Shown: piece after piece, positions 39,964 through 49,068 of the stretch
How positions within the stretch are numbered: the stretch's first letter is position 1
Layout: each line of letters begins with the position of its first letter
Origin: Caballeronia calidae
GTDB lineage: Bacteria; Pseudomonadota; Gammaproteobacteria; Burkholderiales; Burkholderiaceae
Direction: 5' to 3'
Assembly (NCBI RefSeq): GCF_900044055.2
Contig: NZ_FCOX02000014.1
Span: 1 to 64,000 of the forward strand
DNA: 64,000 nucleotides
Made by a program: the position numbers and the translations under genes
Notes under the pieces: generated by a model
The model's database searches: none
What the model saw: the letters and a program-made list of their open reading frames with translations, nothing else
Told to the model about the DNA's origin: nothing

Positions 39964-40938
39964 TCACAAACGCCGCGATCGCGCGCCGGGCAGCATGCCG
40001 ATGCACGTCGTCTGCGCTGCCGGGGCGTCGCCGAAATCGGCGGTCGAGTAGCGGCGCACCGCGCACGCATGCTTGCCATGCAGCGCTTGAAACGCCGCCA
40101 TCACCCGGCGCACCGACAGCAGACGCTGCCACAACCGCTCCCTGAGTCCGCCGAAGGGCAGCACCGAAAGCGGCAGCACGACCGCGCCCGGTCCCCAGCC
40201 CGGACGCCAGGAGCGCGCAAGCCCCTGGCGCATGAACAGCGAGAGCGTGGGCACGCCGATGCACGACGCGAGATGCCCGAGGCCCGAATCGTTGCCGATG
40301 AACCAGGACGACTCCGCAATCCACTTTGCGACTTCGCTCAGTCGCGGCAGCGCGTTGACCTCATGCCCTTCTTCGGCGATATCGCTCCAGCCGCCGATTT
40401 CGGCGGGCGCCACGAGAAAACTCGGCTGCCATCGACGACGGATCAGCACGCGCGAAAGCGCGAGAAATTTAGCGCGGCCCCACATTTTTTCGGGATGACT
40501 GCCCGTCGGATGGATCACGACGCGATTGGCGAAGCGTCCTGGCATGACGTCAGCCGGAACGACGAGACCGTTCGCGCGCGTCACATCGCGCAGGCCGAGC
40601 ACGTTCGTCGCAATGTCGACGACACGGTCCACCATGTGCTTCGCGCCGCCATACTCCGGCAGCGTGGCGAAACACAGCGTGCGTCCCGAGCGGCTCAATG
40701 TCGATGCGTAGTCGGTTGGCCGCAATTCGATCACGGTGTCGAACGCGCCCTGCCACGCGTCGGGCCGGCCGACCGTCATGTGCGGAAACCAGTCGGCGAG
40801 CTGCTCCGCGACCCAGCCGAACACGACGGGCCTGTAACCATTGCGGATGAGATTGTTGACGAGGACGAGCCCGATGAGGCTGTCACCGATCGGCGATGGA
40901 AGTACCACCGCAATCGAACTGTCAGTTCGCAGTTTCAT
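39964..40938 (-). CDS. Glycosyltransferase family 9 (heptosyltransferase-like) protein
   Basis: 324 aa GT-B glycosyltransferase. Visible family signatures are SIAVVLPSPIGDSLIGLVLVN (the N-terminal Gly-rich loop), VVIHPTGSHPEKMWG and the C-terminal WFIGNDSGLGHLASCIGVP, which resembles the ADP-heptose-binding region of WaaC/WaaF. It probably adds a sugar to lipopolysaccharide or another surface polymer, but donor and acceptor are unknown. It stands alone between an importer operon and the quinone-oxidoreductase gene, not in a recognisable LPS cluster. Confidence 0.85.
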   Translation of the reverse strand: MKLRTDSSIAVVLPSPIGDSLIGLVLVNNLIRNGYRPVVFGWVAEQLADWFPHMTVGRPDAWQGAFDTVIELRPTDYASTLSRSGRTLCFATLPEYGGAKHMVDRVVDIATNVLGLRDVTRANGLVVPADVMPGRFANRVVIHPTGSHPEKMWGRAKFLALSRVLIRRRWQPSFLVAPAEIGGWSDIAEEGHEVNALPRLSEVAKWIAESSWFIGNDSGLGHLASCIGVPTLSLFMRQGLARSWRPGWGPGAVVLPLSVLPFGGLRERLWQRLLSVRRVMAAFQALHGKHACAVRRYSTADFGDAPAAQTTCIGMLPGARSRRL

Positions 40939-41071
40939 TCTTGTTCTCGCGGGATCGCGCCGATGAACGCCGCGCCGATGCCGCGCAGTAGCACCCGAAT
41001 ACGAAGTATCGCCCGGTTGCGTTACGACTTGATGTGCTCCCGATGCTCGTTCACCCCGAAACGCGCCAGAC

Positions 41072-41092
41072 CTGCAGGGACCCGCCCTGCAG
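41072..41092. repeat. 8-bp inverted repeat in the gap after the importer operon
   Basis: CTGCAGGG, five-base loop, CCCTGCAG. No U-tract on either strand. It could be a weak stem at the end of the ABC transcript or a chance palindrome. Confidence 0.4.
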
Positions 41093-41209
41093 CGTCCGGG
41101 CTGCGCAGCATGATAGCGATATCAGCCGCACATGACCATAACCGATCAGCGGGAACCGATTTGACACGTTTTGTCGCGCGGCCCGGCGGAGCGAAATCGC
41201 TGCTTCGAA

Positions 41210-42034
41210 TCAGAGTTTCTCAGTCTCTCCGGTCTTCGGCTGCCACTTCATGAGGCGTCGCTCGACCAGCGCGACGAGGCCGTCGAGCACGAGCGCGAAC
41301 GCGGTCAGCACGAGAATCCCGGCGAACACCGTGTTGATGTCGAACGTGCCTTCGGCCTGCAGAATCAGATAGCCGACGCCGCGCGCCGAGCCGAGATACT
41401 CGCCCACCACCGAGCCCACGAATGCCAGACCAACGGACGTGTGCAGACTCGAAAACACCCAGCTCGTCGCGCTCGGCAGATAGACGTGCCGCAGCAGTTG
41501 CTTGCGATTCGCGCCGAGCATGCGCGCGTTCGCGAGCACGACCGGACTCACTTCCTTCACGCCCTGATAGACGTTGAAGAACACGATGAAAAACACGAGC
41601 GTCACGCCGAGCGCGACCTTCGACCAGATGCCGAGCCCGAACCACACCGCGAAGATCGGCGCGAGAATCACGCGCGGCATCGAGTTGGCGGCCTTGATAT
41701 AGGGATCGAGGAGCGCGCTCGTCGTCGGGGCGAGCGCGAGCCAGAGGCCGACGCCCAGTCCGGCCACGGTGCCGATCACGAAAGCCAGCACGGTTTCGAT
41801 CAGCGTCACCCACAGGTGGATATAGATCTCGCCGGTCGTGAACCACTCCCAGATGCGCACGAGCACCTTCTGCGGCTCGCCGAAGAAGAACGCGGCCTTG
41901 TTGGCGTCGTCGAAATAGAAAGGCGGCAGCAGCGTCGGGCTCGTCAGCACGTACCACAGCACGAAGCAAACGAGCAGCAACAGCCATTGCCACACGATGA
42001 GATTGGCGCGTCTCGGGCGCAGCTTGTTCCACAT
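41210..42034 (-). CDS. ABC transporter permease, SsuC/TauC type
   Basis: 274 aa with about six membrane segments and the BPD_transp_1 EAA loop (NARMLGANRKQLLRHVYLPSA). It is the membrane channel of the importer formed with the two genes upstream (ATPase, binding protein). Family members import sulfonates, taurine, nitrate or related small acids, and thiamine precursors; the substrate cannot be told from the permease. It is the last gene of the three-gene set. Confidence 0.92.
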   Translation of the reverse strand: MWNKLRPRRANLIVWQWLLLLVCFVLWYVLTSPTLLPPFYFDDANKAAFFFGEPQKVLVRIWEWFTTGEIYIHLWVTLIETVLAFVIGTVAGLGVGLWLALAPTTSALLDPYIKAANSMPRVILAPIFAVWFGLGIWSKVALGVTLVFFIVFFNVYQGVKEVSPVVLANARMLGANRKQLLRHVYLPSATSWVFSSLHTSVGLAFVGSVVGEYLGSARGVGYLILQAEGTFDINTVFAGILVLTAFALVLDGLVALVERRLMKWQPKTGETEKL

Positions 42035-42047
42035 GTTCGTTTTAGTC

Positions 42048-42875
42048 TCAGTCGGCGGCGGCGGGCTTCAACTGCTGCTGATAGCCTTTCAACACTTCCT
42101 CGCGCAGCACGCCCCAAATCTGCGCGTGCAGTTCGACGAAGCGCGGGTGCGAACGGATCTCGGCGACATCGCGCGGACGTGGCAGGTCGATCACGAATTC
42201 GCCGATCGGATGCGTGCCCGGCCCCGCCGACAGCACGATCACGCGGTCGGACATCGAGATGGCCTCGTCCAGATCGTGCGTGATGAAGAGCACGGCCTTG
42301 CGCTTCGCGGCCCACAGATCGAGCAGCTCGTTTTCCATCAGTTGACGCGTCTGGATGTCCAGCGCGGAGAACGGCTCGTCCATCAGGATGATGTCCGGAT
42401 CGAGGATGAGCGTCTGCGCCATCGCAACGCGCTTCCTCATGCCGCCCGACAACTGATGCGGATAGCGATCGCCGAAGCCGCCCAGGCCCACACGCTTCAG
42501 CCACTCCTCGCCGCGCGCATCGGCTTCATGCTTCGGCAGGCCCTGGAACGCGAGGCCGGCCGTCACGTTGTCGAGCGCGGAGCGCCACGGCATGAGGGCA
42601 TCGGCCTGGAACATGTAGCCCGCGCGACGGTTGATGCCCGTGAGCTTCTCGCCGAAGACGCTCACCGTGCCCGACGATGGCTCGAGCAGCCCCGCCGACA
42701 CGTTGAGCAGCGTGGACTTGCCGCAGCCGGTCGGCCCGACGACGGACACGAACTCGCCCGGCGCGATCGTGAGATTGGTATTGCGAACCGCGGTGTAGCG
42801 GTCGCGGCGATTCTCGCGCGAGGCGAACGTGCAGGTGACGTCGTCCAGCGCGAGCGCAGATGTCAGCGCGTTCAT
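42048..42875 (-). CDS. ABC transporter ATP-binding protein, SsuB/TauB type
   Basis: 275 aa. Walker A GPTGCGKST (47-55), signature LSGGMRKRVAMAQ, Walker B IILMDEPFSALD and H-loop FITHDLDEAISM are all intact. It energises the importer; the permease gene begins 13 bases downstream and the binding-protein gene ends three bases upstream, so all three are translated from one transcript. Confidence 0.95.
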   Translation of the reverse strand: MNALTSALALDDVTCTFASRENRRDRYTAVRNTNLTIAPGEFVSVVGPTGCGKSTLLNVSAGLLEPSSGTVSVFGEKLTGINRRAGYMFQADALMPWRSALDNVTAGLAFQGLPKHEADARGEEWLKRVGLGGFGDRYPHQLSGGMRKRVAMAQTLILDPDIILMDEPFSALDIQTRQLMENELLDLWAAKRKAVLFITHDLDEAISMSDRVIVLSAGPGTHPIGEFVIDLPRPRDVAEIRSHPRFVELHAQIWGVLREEVLKGYQQQLKPAAAD

Positions 42876-42878
42876 CGA

Positions 42879-43919
42879 TCAGACCTTGACGGTGGCGAGC
42901 GCCTTCTTCACGAAGTCGTTGGTCCAGGTCTTCGACAGATCGATCGGCTTGCCCTTCACGGTCTCGTCGAAAGCCTGCAGCGTCTTGAGCGAGGTCGCGG
43001 GACCGTCGGCGGGCATCAGGCCATCCGGCGAGAGCGCCTCCTTCACGTGCTGCCACGAATCGAGATAGAGCGCGCGATCGCCGAGCAGATAGCCTTCCGG
43101 CACCGTCGCGATCAGATCCTTGCCCGATGCCGTCTGCAGCCACTTCAGCGCGCGCACCATCGCGTTGGTGAGCGCCTGGGTCGTGTTCGGGTTCTTCGTG
43201 ATGAAGCTCTGCGACGCGTACAGGCAGCCCGCCGGCATATTGCCGCCGAACACCTTCTTCGTATCGGCGAGCGTGCGCGTGTCCGACACGATGCGGATAT
43301 CGCCCGCGCGGTCGAGCTTGGTCATCACCGGATCGAGGTTGGCGATGGCATCGATCTGCCCGGACTGCAGCGCGGCGATCGCACCCGCGCCCGCGCCCAC
43401 GCCGATGAACGACACATCGGTCGCCTTCAGTCCGGCCTGCGCGAGCACGAAGCCCGCCATGATCGACGTCGACGAACCCGGCGCCGTCACGCCGATCTTC
43501 TTGCCCTTCAGATCCGCGACCGACTTGTAGTTCGGCATCGTCTTCTTCGACACGGCCAGCACGATCTGCGGGGCGCGGCCTTGCAGCACGAACTCGCGGA
43601 AGTACTGGTTCTTCGCCTGCAACAGCAGCGTATGCTCGAACGCGCCGGACACCACGTCCGCGCTGCCGCCGACCGCCGCCTGCAACGCCTTCGCGCCGCC
43701 CGCGAAGTCGGCGATTTCGACCTCGAGCCCTTCGTCCTTGAAGTAGTTGCGGCGCTCCGCGATCGTGAGCGGCAGATAGTAGAAGAGGTTCTTGCCGCCG
43801 ACCGCGATCGATACCTTGCTCTGTTCCGGCTTGTTCTGCTGTGCGAAGGCGAGCGGCATGCCCGACATTGCCCCGCCCGCGAGCACGGCGCCGCTCGCGA
43901 TGAACGTTCTGCGTTTCAT
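42879..43919 (-). CDS. ABC transporter substrate-binding protein, NMT1/THI5 (SsuA-like) family
   Basis: 346 aa. The signal peptide begins MKRRTFIASGAVLAGGAM, with twin arginines and a likely cut after AFA before QQNKPEQ; Tat export is possible but not certain. The mature chain shows NMT1/SsuA features: NLFYYLPLTIAERRNYF, ADFAGGAKALQAAVGGSADV, KKIGVTAPGSSTSIMAGFV. It would capture a small organic solute in the periplasm and hand it to the permease. The substrate is unknown. It lies 50 bases downstream of the CoA-transferase gene, which hints at an organic acid. Confidence 0.92.
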   Translation of the reverse strand: MKRRTFIASGAVLAGGAMSGMPLAFAQQNKPEQSKVSIAVGGKNLFYYLPLTIAERRNYFKDEGLEVEIADFAGGAKALQAAVGGSADVVSGAFEHTLLLQAKNQYFREFVLQGRAPQIVLAVSKKTMPNYKSVADLKGKKIGVTAPGSSTSIMAGFVLAQAGLKATDVSFIGVGAGAGAIAALQSGQIDAIANLDPVMTKLDRAGDIRIVSDTRTLADTKKVFGGNMPAGCLYASQSFITKNPNTTQALTNAMVRALKWLQTASGKDLIATVPEGYLLGDRALYLDSWQHVKEALSPDGLMPADGPATSLKTLQAFDETVKGKPIDLSKTWTNDFVKKALATVKV

Positions 43920-43969
43920 CGTTGTCTGTCTCCTGGTTTTATCGTTGTCAGCGTGGCTCAGCCCGAGGC

Positions 43970-45175
43970 TCAGATCACCTTGGCCGCCCGCAGCCGCGCA
44001 ATATCGTCGGCATCATACCCGAGCGTTTGAAGTACTTCATCCGTGTGTTCACCGAGTTGCGGCCCGAGCCAGCGCGTTTCGCCCGGTGTTTCCGACATCT
44101 TCGGCGTCATGTTCGGCAGCGTGATCTCCTTTCCGTCCTGCCACGGGAAACGCTGAAGCATCTGGCGCGCGATGTATTGCGGGTCGGTGAACATGTCCGC
44201 GACGCTGTAGATGCGGCCCGCCGGCACGTCGGCGGCGTTGAGCACGGCGAGCGCTTCGTCGATGTTGCGCGTCGCGAGCCACGCCGCGATGGCGTCGTCG
44301 ATTTCCTGCGTGCGCGGCACGCGGCCGTCATTCGACGCGAGCGCGGGATCGTTCGCGAGATCCGCGCGGTCGATCGCGTTCATCAGGCGCTTGAAGATCG
44401 GATCGCTGTTGCCGCCGATCACGATGCTGCCGTCGCGGCACGGATACGTATTCGACGGCACGATGCCCGGCAGCGACGCGCCGGTGCGCTCGCGCACCAT
44501 GCCGTACACGCCGTATTCGGGCACGACGCTTTCCATCATGTTGAAGACGGCTTCGTACAGCGCGACATCGACGACCTGCCCCTTGCCGCCATTCACCTGC
44601 CGATGATGCAGCGCCATCAGCGCGCCGATCACGCCATGCAGCGCCGCGATCGAATCGCCGATCGAAATGCCGATGCGCGGTGGCGGCAGGTCCGGATAGC
44701 CGGTGATGTGGCGCAGCCCGCCCATCGATTCGGCGATCGCGCCGAAGCCCGGCCGGTCGCGATACGGCCCGGTCTGGCCGTAGCCGGAAAGCCGCACCAT
44801 CACGAGGCCGGGATTCTCGGCAGACAGCACTTCATAGCCGAGCCCGAGCTTTTCGAGCAGACCGGGCCGGAAGTTCTCGACGACGATATCGGCTTCCTTC
44901 GCGAGCCGCCGGACGATCTCCTTGCCCTCCTCGGCCTTGAGATTCACCGTGACGGATTTCTTGTTGCGCGCCTGCACCGCCCACCACAGCGACGTGCCGC
45001 CGACTTCCGGATAGAGCTTGCGCCACTTGCGCAGCGGATCGCCGCCGTTCGGATCTTCGATCTTGATGACATCGGCGCCGAACTCGCCCATGAAGCGCGC
45101 CGCGAACGGCCCCGCGATGAGCGTGCCGAGCTCCAGCACCTTGACGCCGGCGAGCGGCCCCGTCGTTGTGCTCAT
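43970..45175 (-). CDS. CaiB/BaiF family class III CoA-transferase
   Basis: 401 aa. MSTTTGPLAGVKVLELGTLI opens the family. Conserved landmarks include AGPFAARFMGEFGADVIKIE, NKKSVTVNLK and GISIGDSIAALHGVIGAL, in which Asp174 lies close to the catalytic Asp169 of formyl-CoA transferase. Such enzymes move CoA between carboxylic acids (for example oxalate, carnitine, succinate, mesaconate). The downstream importer genes suggest that an imported acid is activated here; this is inference. Confidence 0.92.
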   Translation of the reverse strand: MSTTTGPLAGVKVLELGTLIAGPFAARFMGEFGADVIKIEDPNGGDPLRKWRKLYPEVGGTSLWWAVQARNKKSVTVNLKAEEGKEIVRRLAKEADIVVENFRPGLLEKLGLGYEVLSAENPGLVMVRLSGYGQTGPYRDRPGFGAIAESMGGLRHITGYPDLPPPRIGISIGDSIAALHGVIGALMALHHRQVNGGKGQVVDVALYEAVFNMMESVVPEYGVYGMVRERTGASLPGIVPSNTYPCRDGSIVIGGNSDPIFKRLMNAIDRADLANDPALASNDGRVPRTQEIDDAIAAWLATRNIDEALAVLNAADVPAGRIYSVADMFTDPQYIARQMLQRFPWQDGKEITLPNMTPKMSETPGETRWLGPQLGEHTDEVLQTLGYDADDIARLRAAKVI

Positions 45176-45221
45176 GACGTGTCTCCTTTGGATGTTCTTA
45201 TGCGTGTTTTTTATGGGTGTT

Positions 45222-45446
45222 TCAAAGCGGCATGTCGAGCGGCCTGAAGCGCGGCGTGCCGTCGGCGAGCGTCTCGTTGAACATCTCGGCCGGGCGCACC
45301 CACAAGCCGCGTTCGTGCGGCCACAGATGCTCGTAGACGATCATCGCTTCCTCGGTTTCCGAGTGCCGCGCGACGCCGATCACGCGATACAGCCCGCCCT
45401 TGTAGTGACGATGCGTCGCGAGCGCGAGAGCTTCGGTTTCTGTCAT
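45222..45446 (-). CDS. DUF1653 domain protein
   Basis: 74 aa: HRHYKGGLYRVIGVARHSETE and MIVYEHLWPHERGLWVRPAEMF match the DUF1653 domain, a small all-beta protein found widely in bacteria and of unknown function. ATG 45446 has GGA nearby. The open frame extends far upstream over recR, but that part is in another frame of recR and is rejected. It sits between recR and the CoA-transferase gene on the same strand. Confidence 0.88.
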   Translation of the reverse strand: MTETEALALATHRHYKGGLYRVIGVARHSETEEAMIVYEHLWPHERGLWVRPAEMFNETLADGTPRFRPLDMPL

Positions 45447-45472
45447 CGGTGGTTTCCTGCTGATGTGCGCGT

Positions 45473-46069
45473 TCACACTGAGCGGCGATCGAGCATCGCG
45501 CGCGCGATCGTGCCGGCATCGACATATTCGAGCTCGCCGCCGACCGGCACGCCGCGCGCGAGACGCGTCACCTTCAGTCCATTCGACTTGAGCGTCTGCG
45601 CGAGATAGTGCGCGGTCGCCTCGCCTTCGTTCGTGAAGTTGGTGGCGAGCACCACTTCCTGCACCACGCCGTCGAGCGCGCGATTGATGAGGCGCTCGAA
45701 GTGGATCTCCTTCGGACCGATGCCGTCGAGCGGACTGAGCCGTCCCATCAGCACGAAGTAGAGCCCGCGATACGTGAGCGTCTGTTCGAGCATGATCTGG
45801 TCGGCGGGTGTCTCGACGACGCACAGCAGCGCCGGATCGCGTTCCTCGTCGAGGCAGACTTCGCAGATGTCCGCTTCCGTGAAGGTATTGCACTTCGCGC
45901 AATGCTTCAGATGCTCGGTCGCGAACAGGAGCGATGCCCCGAGCTTCTCGGCGCCTGCGCGGTCGTGCTGCATCAGGTGATACGCCATGCGCTGCGCCGA
46001 CTTGGGTCCGACGCCGGGCAGCGCGCGCAGCGCCTCGACGAGCGCCGACAGGGCGGAAGGTTGTTTCAT
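45473..46069 (-). CDS. recR: Recombination mediator RecR
   Basis: 198 aa, full length. A helix-hairpin-helix region ([18 protein letters not shown]) is followed by a four-Cys zinc finger (Cys57, 60, 69, 72 in [16 protein letters not shown]) and a TOPRIM domain ([16 protein letters not shown]). RecR, with RecF and RecO, loads RecA at gaps. Order dnaX-ybaB-recR is conserved across proteobacteria. Confidence 0.97.
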   Translation of the reverse strand: MKQPSALSALVEALRALPGVGPKSAQRMAYHLMQHDRAGAEKLGASLLFATEHLKHCAKCNTFTEADICEVCLDEERDPALLCVVETPADQIMLEQTLTYRGLYFVLMGRLSPLDGIGPKEIHFERLINRALDGVVQEVVLATNFTNEGEATAHYLAQTLKSNGLKVTRLARGVPVGGELEYVDAGTIARAMLDRRSV

Positions 46070-46108
46070 GTTTCCTCATGGCACGCCGGAGCCGCTCCGG
46101 CGCGCGGG

Positions 46109-46435
46109 TCAGAACGGCAGCTTGAAGCCCGGCGGCATCGGCATGCCGGCGGTCATGCCGCTCATTTTCTCTTGCGTGGTGGCCTCGGCCTTGCGCACGG
46201 CGTCGTTGAACGCGGCCGCGACGAGGTCTTCCAGCATGTCCTTGTCGTCGGCAAGCAGGCTCGGGTCGATCTGCACGCGGCGCACATCGTTCTTGCAGGT
46301 CATCGTCACCTTCACGAGACCGGCGCCGGACTGGCCCTCGACCTCGATCTGCGCGAGCTGATCCTGCATCTTCTTCATGTTTTCCTGCATCTGCTGAGCC
46401 TGTTTCATCAGCCCGGCGAGTTGGTTCTTCATCAT
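46109..46435 (-). CDS. ybaB: Nucleoid-associated protein YbaB/EbfC
   Basis: 108 aa, typical length. [28 protein letters not shown] begins the long N-terminal helix, and [23 protein letters not shown] the beta core. It binds DNA as a dimer with loose sequence preference. It lies between dnaX and recR, the standard context. Confidence 0.96.
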   Translation of the reverse strand: MMKNQLAGLMKQAQQMQENMKKMQDQLAQIEVEGQSGAGLVKVTMTCKNDVRRVQIDPSLLADDKDMLEDLVAAAFNDAVRKAEATTQEKMSGMTAGMPMPPGFKLPF

Positions 46436-46537
46436 GGTTCGGCTCCTTACTGGAAAACGTGTGGCGAAAGCGCGCTCGATGCGCGCCCGATGTTCGGTGC
46501 GATGCGCGGCGTCAGTGAACGCGCCGCGCCCCTCAAT

Positions 46538-48790
46538 TCACGACGGATTTGCGCCCGACGCGGAAATCGGCTTGATCGAGCCCTGGACGATGCTCGCGCC
46601 GAAATCGCGGATCAGCGATTGCACGAACGGGTCCTGTCTGATCTCCTGCTCGGCCTCCTGCTGGCGTCGCGCGCGGTCTGCCGCATCGAGCGCGGCCGCG
46701 GTGCGGCGCGCGGGCGCGACGTTGACGATGACTTCGATCGCGCGGCCGAGCTTCTCGGCGAGCGCGGCCTTGAGCTTCGTGACGTGCGAGGTGTCGGTGT
46801 ACATCTGCACGGCGACCGCGAGCGTGACGGAATTCGCGTCGCACGCGGTGAGCTCGCTGTTGAACGCGAGCTGATAAGCGACGCCCTTCAGCGGCAGATC
46901 GACGGCGAGCGCAGCCCATTCGACGGACACGCCGAGCGCATCGAGCGGCACGGCGGGCGGCAGCGGCGTCCTGTCGATCGCGGGCGCGGGCTTAGCCGCG
47001 GGTTCGCCGCGAAAGTGCATGTCGTCGGGGCCGCTGTCGAACGCGGGCACGAAGCCGTCGTCCGGCGGCATGAAGTATTCGGCTTCCGATCCCGCCGGCG
47101 GATAGTCGTCGGGCGGCATGTCTTCCCAGGGCGGCACGATCTTCGCGCTGCCAGCGCTGCCGGCCGCGGGCTTCGGCTCGGGCGCGGCGGATGCCGCGGG
47201 CGCTGCCGGTGCGCGGCGAGGCACCGGCACCTGGACTTGCACGGCAGGTTTCGCGGCGGGCTTGGGCGCAGCAGGCACCACCGCCGGCGCTGCCGATGCG
47301 CCGCGCGCCCCCCGGTCGGACGACAGACGCATGCCCGCGCTGCGCAGCACTTCGAGCGCGGCGCTCGCGCCGCCTGCCGCGCGCGGGGCAGCGGCTTCAG
47401 CTTCGGGCTCGGGCGCACGCGCAACCACCGGCGCAGCTTCATCGACGGCCTGCCGCGCGGCGTTCGGCACCGGCGCGGGTTTCGCGGGAACGTGCTCACT
47501 CGCCTCGACGGATGCGGCAGGCTGCGCGCTTTCGGCGGCGGGTTCTTTCGGCGGCGGCTCTTTCGCCTTGACGATGACGGTTTCCACCGCTTTCGCGACA
47601 GGCGCCGGAGCGACGGCGCGTTCGGCCATCGCGCCCGCGAGCGCCGCACTGCGCACCGGCTTCGCGCCCGACGGCGCGCTCACCGCGACGCCGCCTCCCG
47701 AACCGCCCGCCGGTTCGAATGCGAGCATGCGCAGAAGCGTCATCGTGAAGCCGGCGTACTCGTCCGGCGCGAGACCGAGCTCGCTGCGCCCCACCGTGGC
47801 GATCTGATAGAAAAGCTGGACCTGCTCGGCGGAAAGCGTCTCCCCGAAGCGGCGGATATCGGCGGCTTCCGGCCACTCATCCAGCACCGACGACGGCGCG
47901 AATTGCGCCCAAGCGACGCGATGCAGGAGACTCGCGAGATCCTGCAGCGCCGTCGAGAACGACAGGCTGCGCAACGCCATCTCGTCGGCGATCGCGAGCA
48001 CACCCGCGCCGTCGCTCGCGGCAAGCGCGTCGATGAGGCGGATCAGATAGCTTTGATCGAGCGCGCCGAGCATGCCGCGCACGGCTTCCTCGGTGACTTC
48101 GTTCGCCGAATACGCGATGGCCTGATCGGTCAGCGAAAGCGCATCGCGCATGCTGCCGTCCGCCGCGCGCGACAAAAGACGCAGCGCCTGCGATTCGAAC
48201 GTGATGCTCTCCTGCTGGAGAATGTTCTCCAGATGCGACACGATATGCCCCGCCGGCATCTGCTTCAGATTGAACTGGAGGCAGCGCGAGAGCACGGTGA
48301 CGGGAATCTTCTGCGGATCGGTCGTCGCGAGAATGAACTTCACATGCGGCGGCGGCTCTTCCAGCGTCTTCAGCATTGCGTTGAAGGCGTGGTTCGTGAG
48401 CATGTGCACTTCGTCGATCATGTAGACCTTGAAGCGCGCATCGACCGGTGCGTACACGGCGCGTTCGAGCAGCGCCGCCATTTCGTCGACACCGCGATTG
48501 CTCGCCGCATCCATCTCGACATAATCGACGAAGCGGCCTTCGTCGATTTCGCGGCACGCACGGCACACGCCGCACGGCTTCGAGGTCACGCCGGTTTCAC
48601 AGTTGAGCGCCTTCGCGAAGATGCGCGAGAGCGTCGTCTTGCCGACGCCGCGCGTGCCCGTGAACAGATAGGCGTGATGCAGGCGGCCACCGTCGAGCGC
48701 GTGAGTGAGCGCACGAACGACGTGCTCCTGGCCGACGAGCGACTCGAACGATTTCGGCCGCCACTTGCGTGCGAGAACTTGATAGGTCAT
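46538..48790 (-). CDS. dnaX: DNA polymerase III subunits tau/gamma
   Basis: 750 aa from ATG 48790. Clamp-loader AAA+ domain: Walker A GTRGVGKTT (45-53), zinc-binding Cys64, 73, 76 and 79, Walker B MIDEVHML and the SRC-like arginine finger (VLSRCLQF). The middle is Ala/Pro-rich and low in complexity; the last 150 residues form the tau-specific domain. The A-AAA-AAG slippery heptamer that makes gamma in E. coli is not seen, so the short form may not be made that way. TACAAT lies seven bases before the ATG, and no ribosome site is seen, which suggests a leaderless mRNA. The 4.5S RNA gene is just upstream on the same strand. Confidence 0.95.
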   Translation of the reverse strand: MTYQVLARKWRPKSFESLVGQEHVVRALTHALDGGRLHHAYLFTGTRGVGKTTLSRIFAKALNCETGVTSKPCGVCRACREIDEGRFVDYVEMDAASNRGVDEMAALLERAVYAPVDARFKVYMIDEVHMLTNHAFNAMLKTLEEPPPHVKFILATTDPQKIPVTVLSRCLQFNLKQMPAGHIVSHLENILQQESITFESQALRLLSRAADGSMRDALSLTDQAIAYSANEVTEEAVRGMLGALDQSYLIRLIDALAASDGAGVLAIADEMALRSLSFSTALQDLASLLHRVAWAQFAPSSVLDEWPEAADIRRFGETLSAEQVQLFYQIATVGRSELGLAPDEYAGFTMTLLRMLAFEPAGGSGGGVAVSAPSGAKPVRSAALAGAMAERAVAPAPVAKAVETVIVKAKEPPPKEPAAESAQPAASVEASEHVPAKPAPVPNAARQAVDEAAPVVARAPEPEAEAAAPRAAGGASAALEVLRSAGMRLSSDRGARGASAAPAVVPAAPKPAAKPAVQVQVPVPRRAPAAPAASAAPEPKPAAGSAGSAKIVPPWEDMPPDDYPPAGSEAEYFMPPDDGFVPAFDSGPDDMHFRGEPAAKPAPAIDRTPLPPAVPLDALGVSVEWAALAVDLPLKGVAYQLAFNSELTACDANSVTLAVAVQMYTDTSHVTKLKAALAEKLGRAIEVIVNVAPARRTAAALDAADRARRQQEAEQEIRQDPFVQSLIRDFGASIVQGSIKPISASGANPS

Positions 48791-48797
48791 GCGCGAA

Positions 48798-48803
48798 ATT
48801 GTA
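48798..48803 (-). promoter_or_regulatory. Putative -10 box (TACAAT) for dnaX, consistent with a leaderless mRNA
   Basis: TACAAT then TTCGCGC then ATG on the minus strand. The expected transcript start is the A of the ATG. A TTGCGC 14 bases further upstream is a poor -35. Confidence 0.4.
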
Positions 48804-48968
48804 TCAGCATCGACCTTGCGCAAACGCCGTTCCAAAAGGGCGCCGGCGGGCGCGAGCGCAGTGCTTCGACACGATGCGAGCGCGCGGAAAGACCGCACCC
48901 GAATGGCGCAAGAACAAGCGAAAGAAGCAATGGAAAACGAGAGAGGAACAGCAGAAGAAAAGCGGAAG

Positions 48969-49068
48969 GTGACGAGCCCGACCCTCGGCACTGGTGGAAA
49001 ACGGCTGTGGCTGCTTCGTTCCCGACCTGACCAGGTTGACCGCGCCACCATGCGAGGAGGCCCGTCAC
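48969..49068 (-). ncRNA. ffs: Signal recognition particle RNA, small bacterial type (4.5S RNA)
   Basis: About 100 nucleotides on the minus strand. The conserved Ffh-binding core reads GGTCAGGTCGGGAACGAAGC near the centre. The ends pair over at least ten positions: GTGACGGGCC (5' end) with GGCTCGTCAC (3' end), allowing one G-U. A TTCCGCTTTTCTTC tract follows the 3' end. A TACAAT -10 lies six bases upstream of the 5' end, which fixes it well. Position just before dnaX is the usual one in this group. The RNA joins Ffh to target membrane proteins to the Sec translocon. Confidence 0.95.

Noticed and set aside
45608..49030. A 1140-codon open frame on the plus strand opposite recR, ybaB and dnaX
   Set aside because: It spans three real minus-strand genes and the SRP RNA gene and has the Arg-rich composition of a shadow frame.
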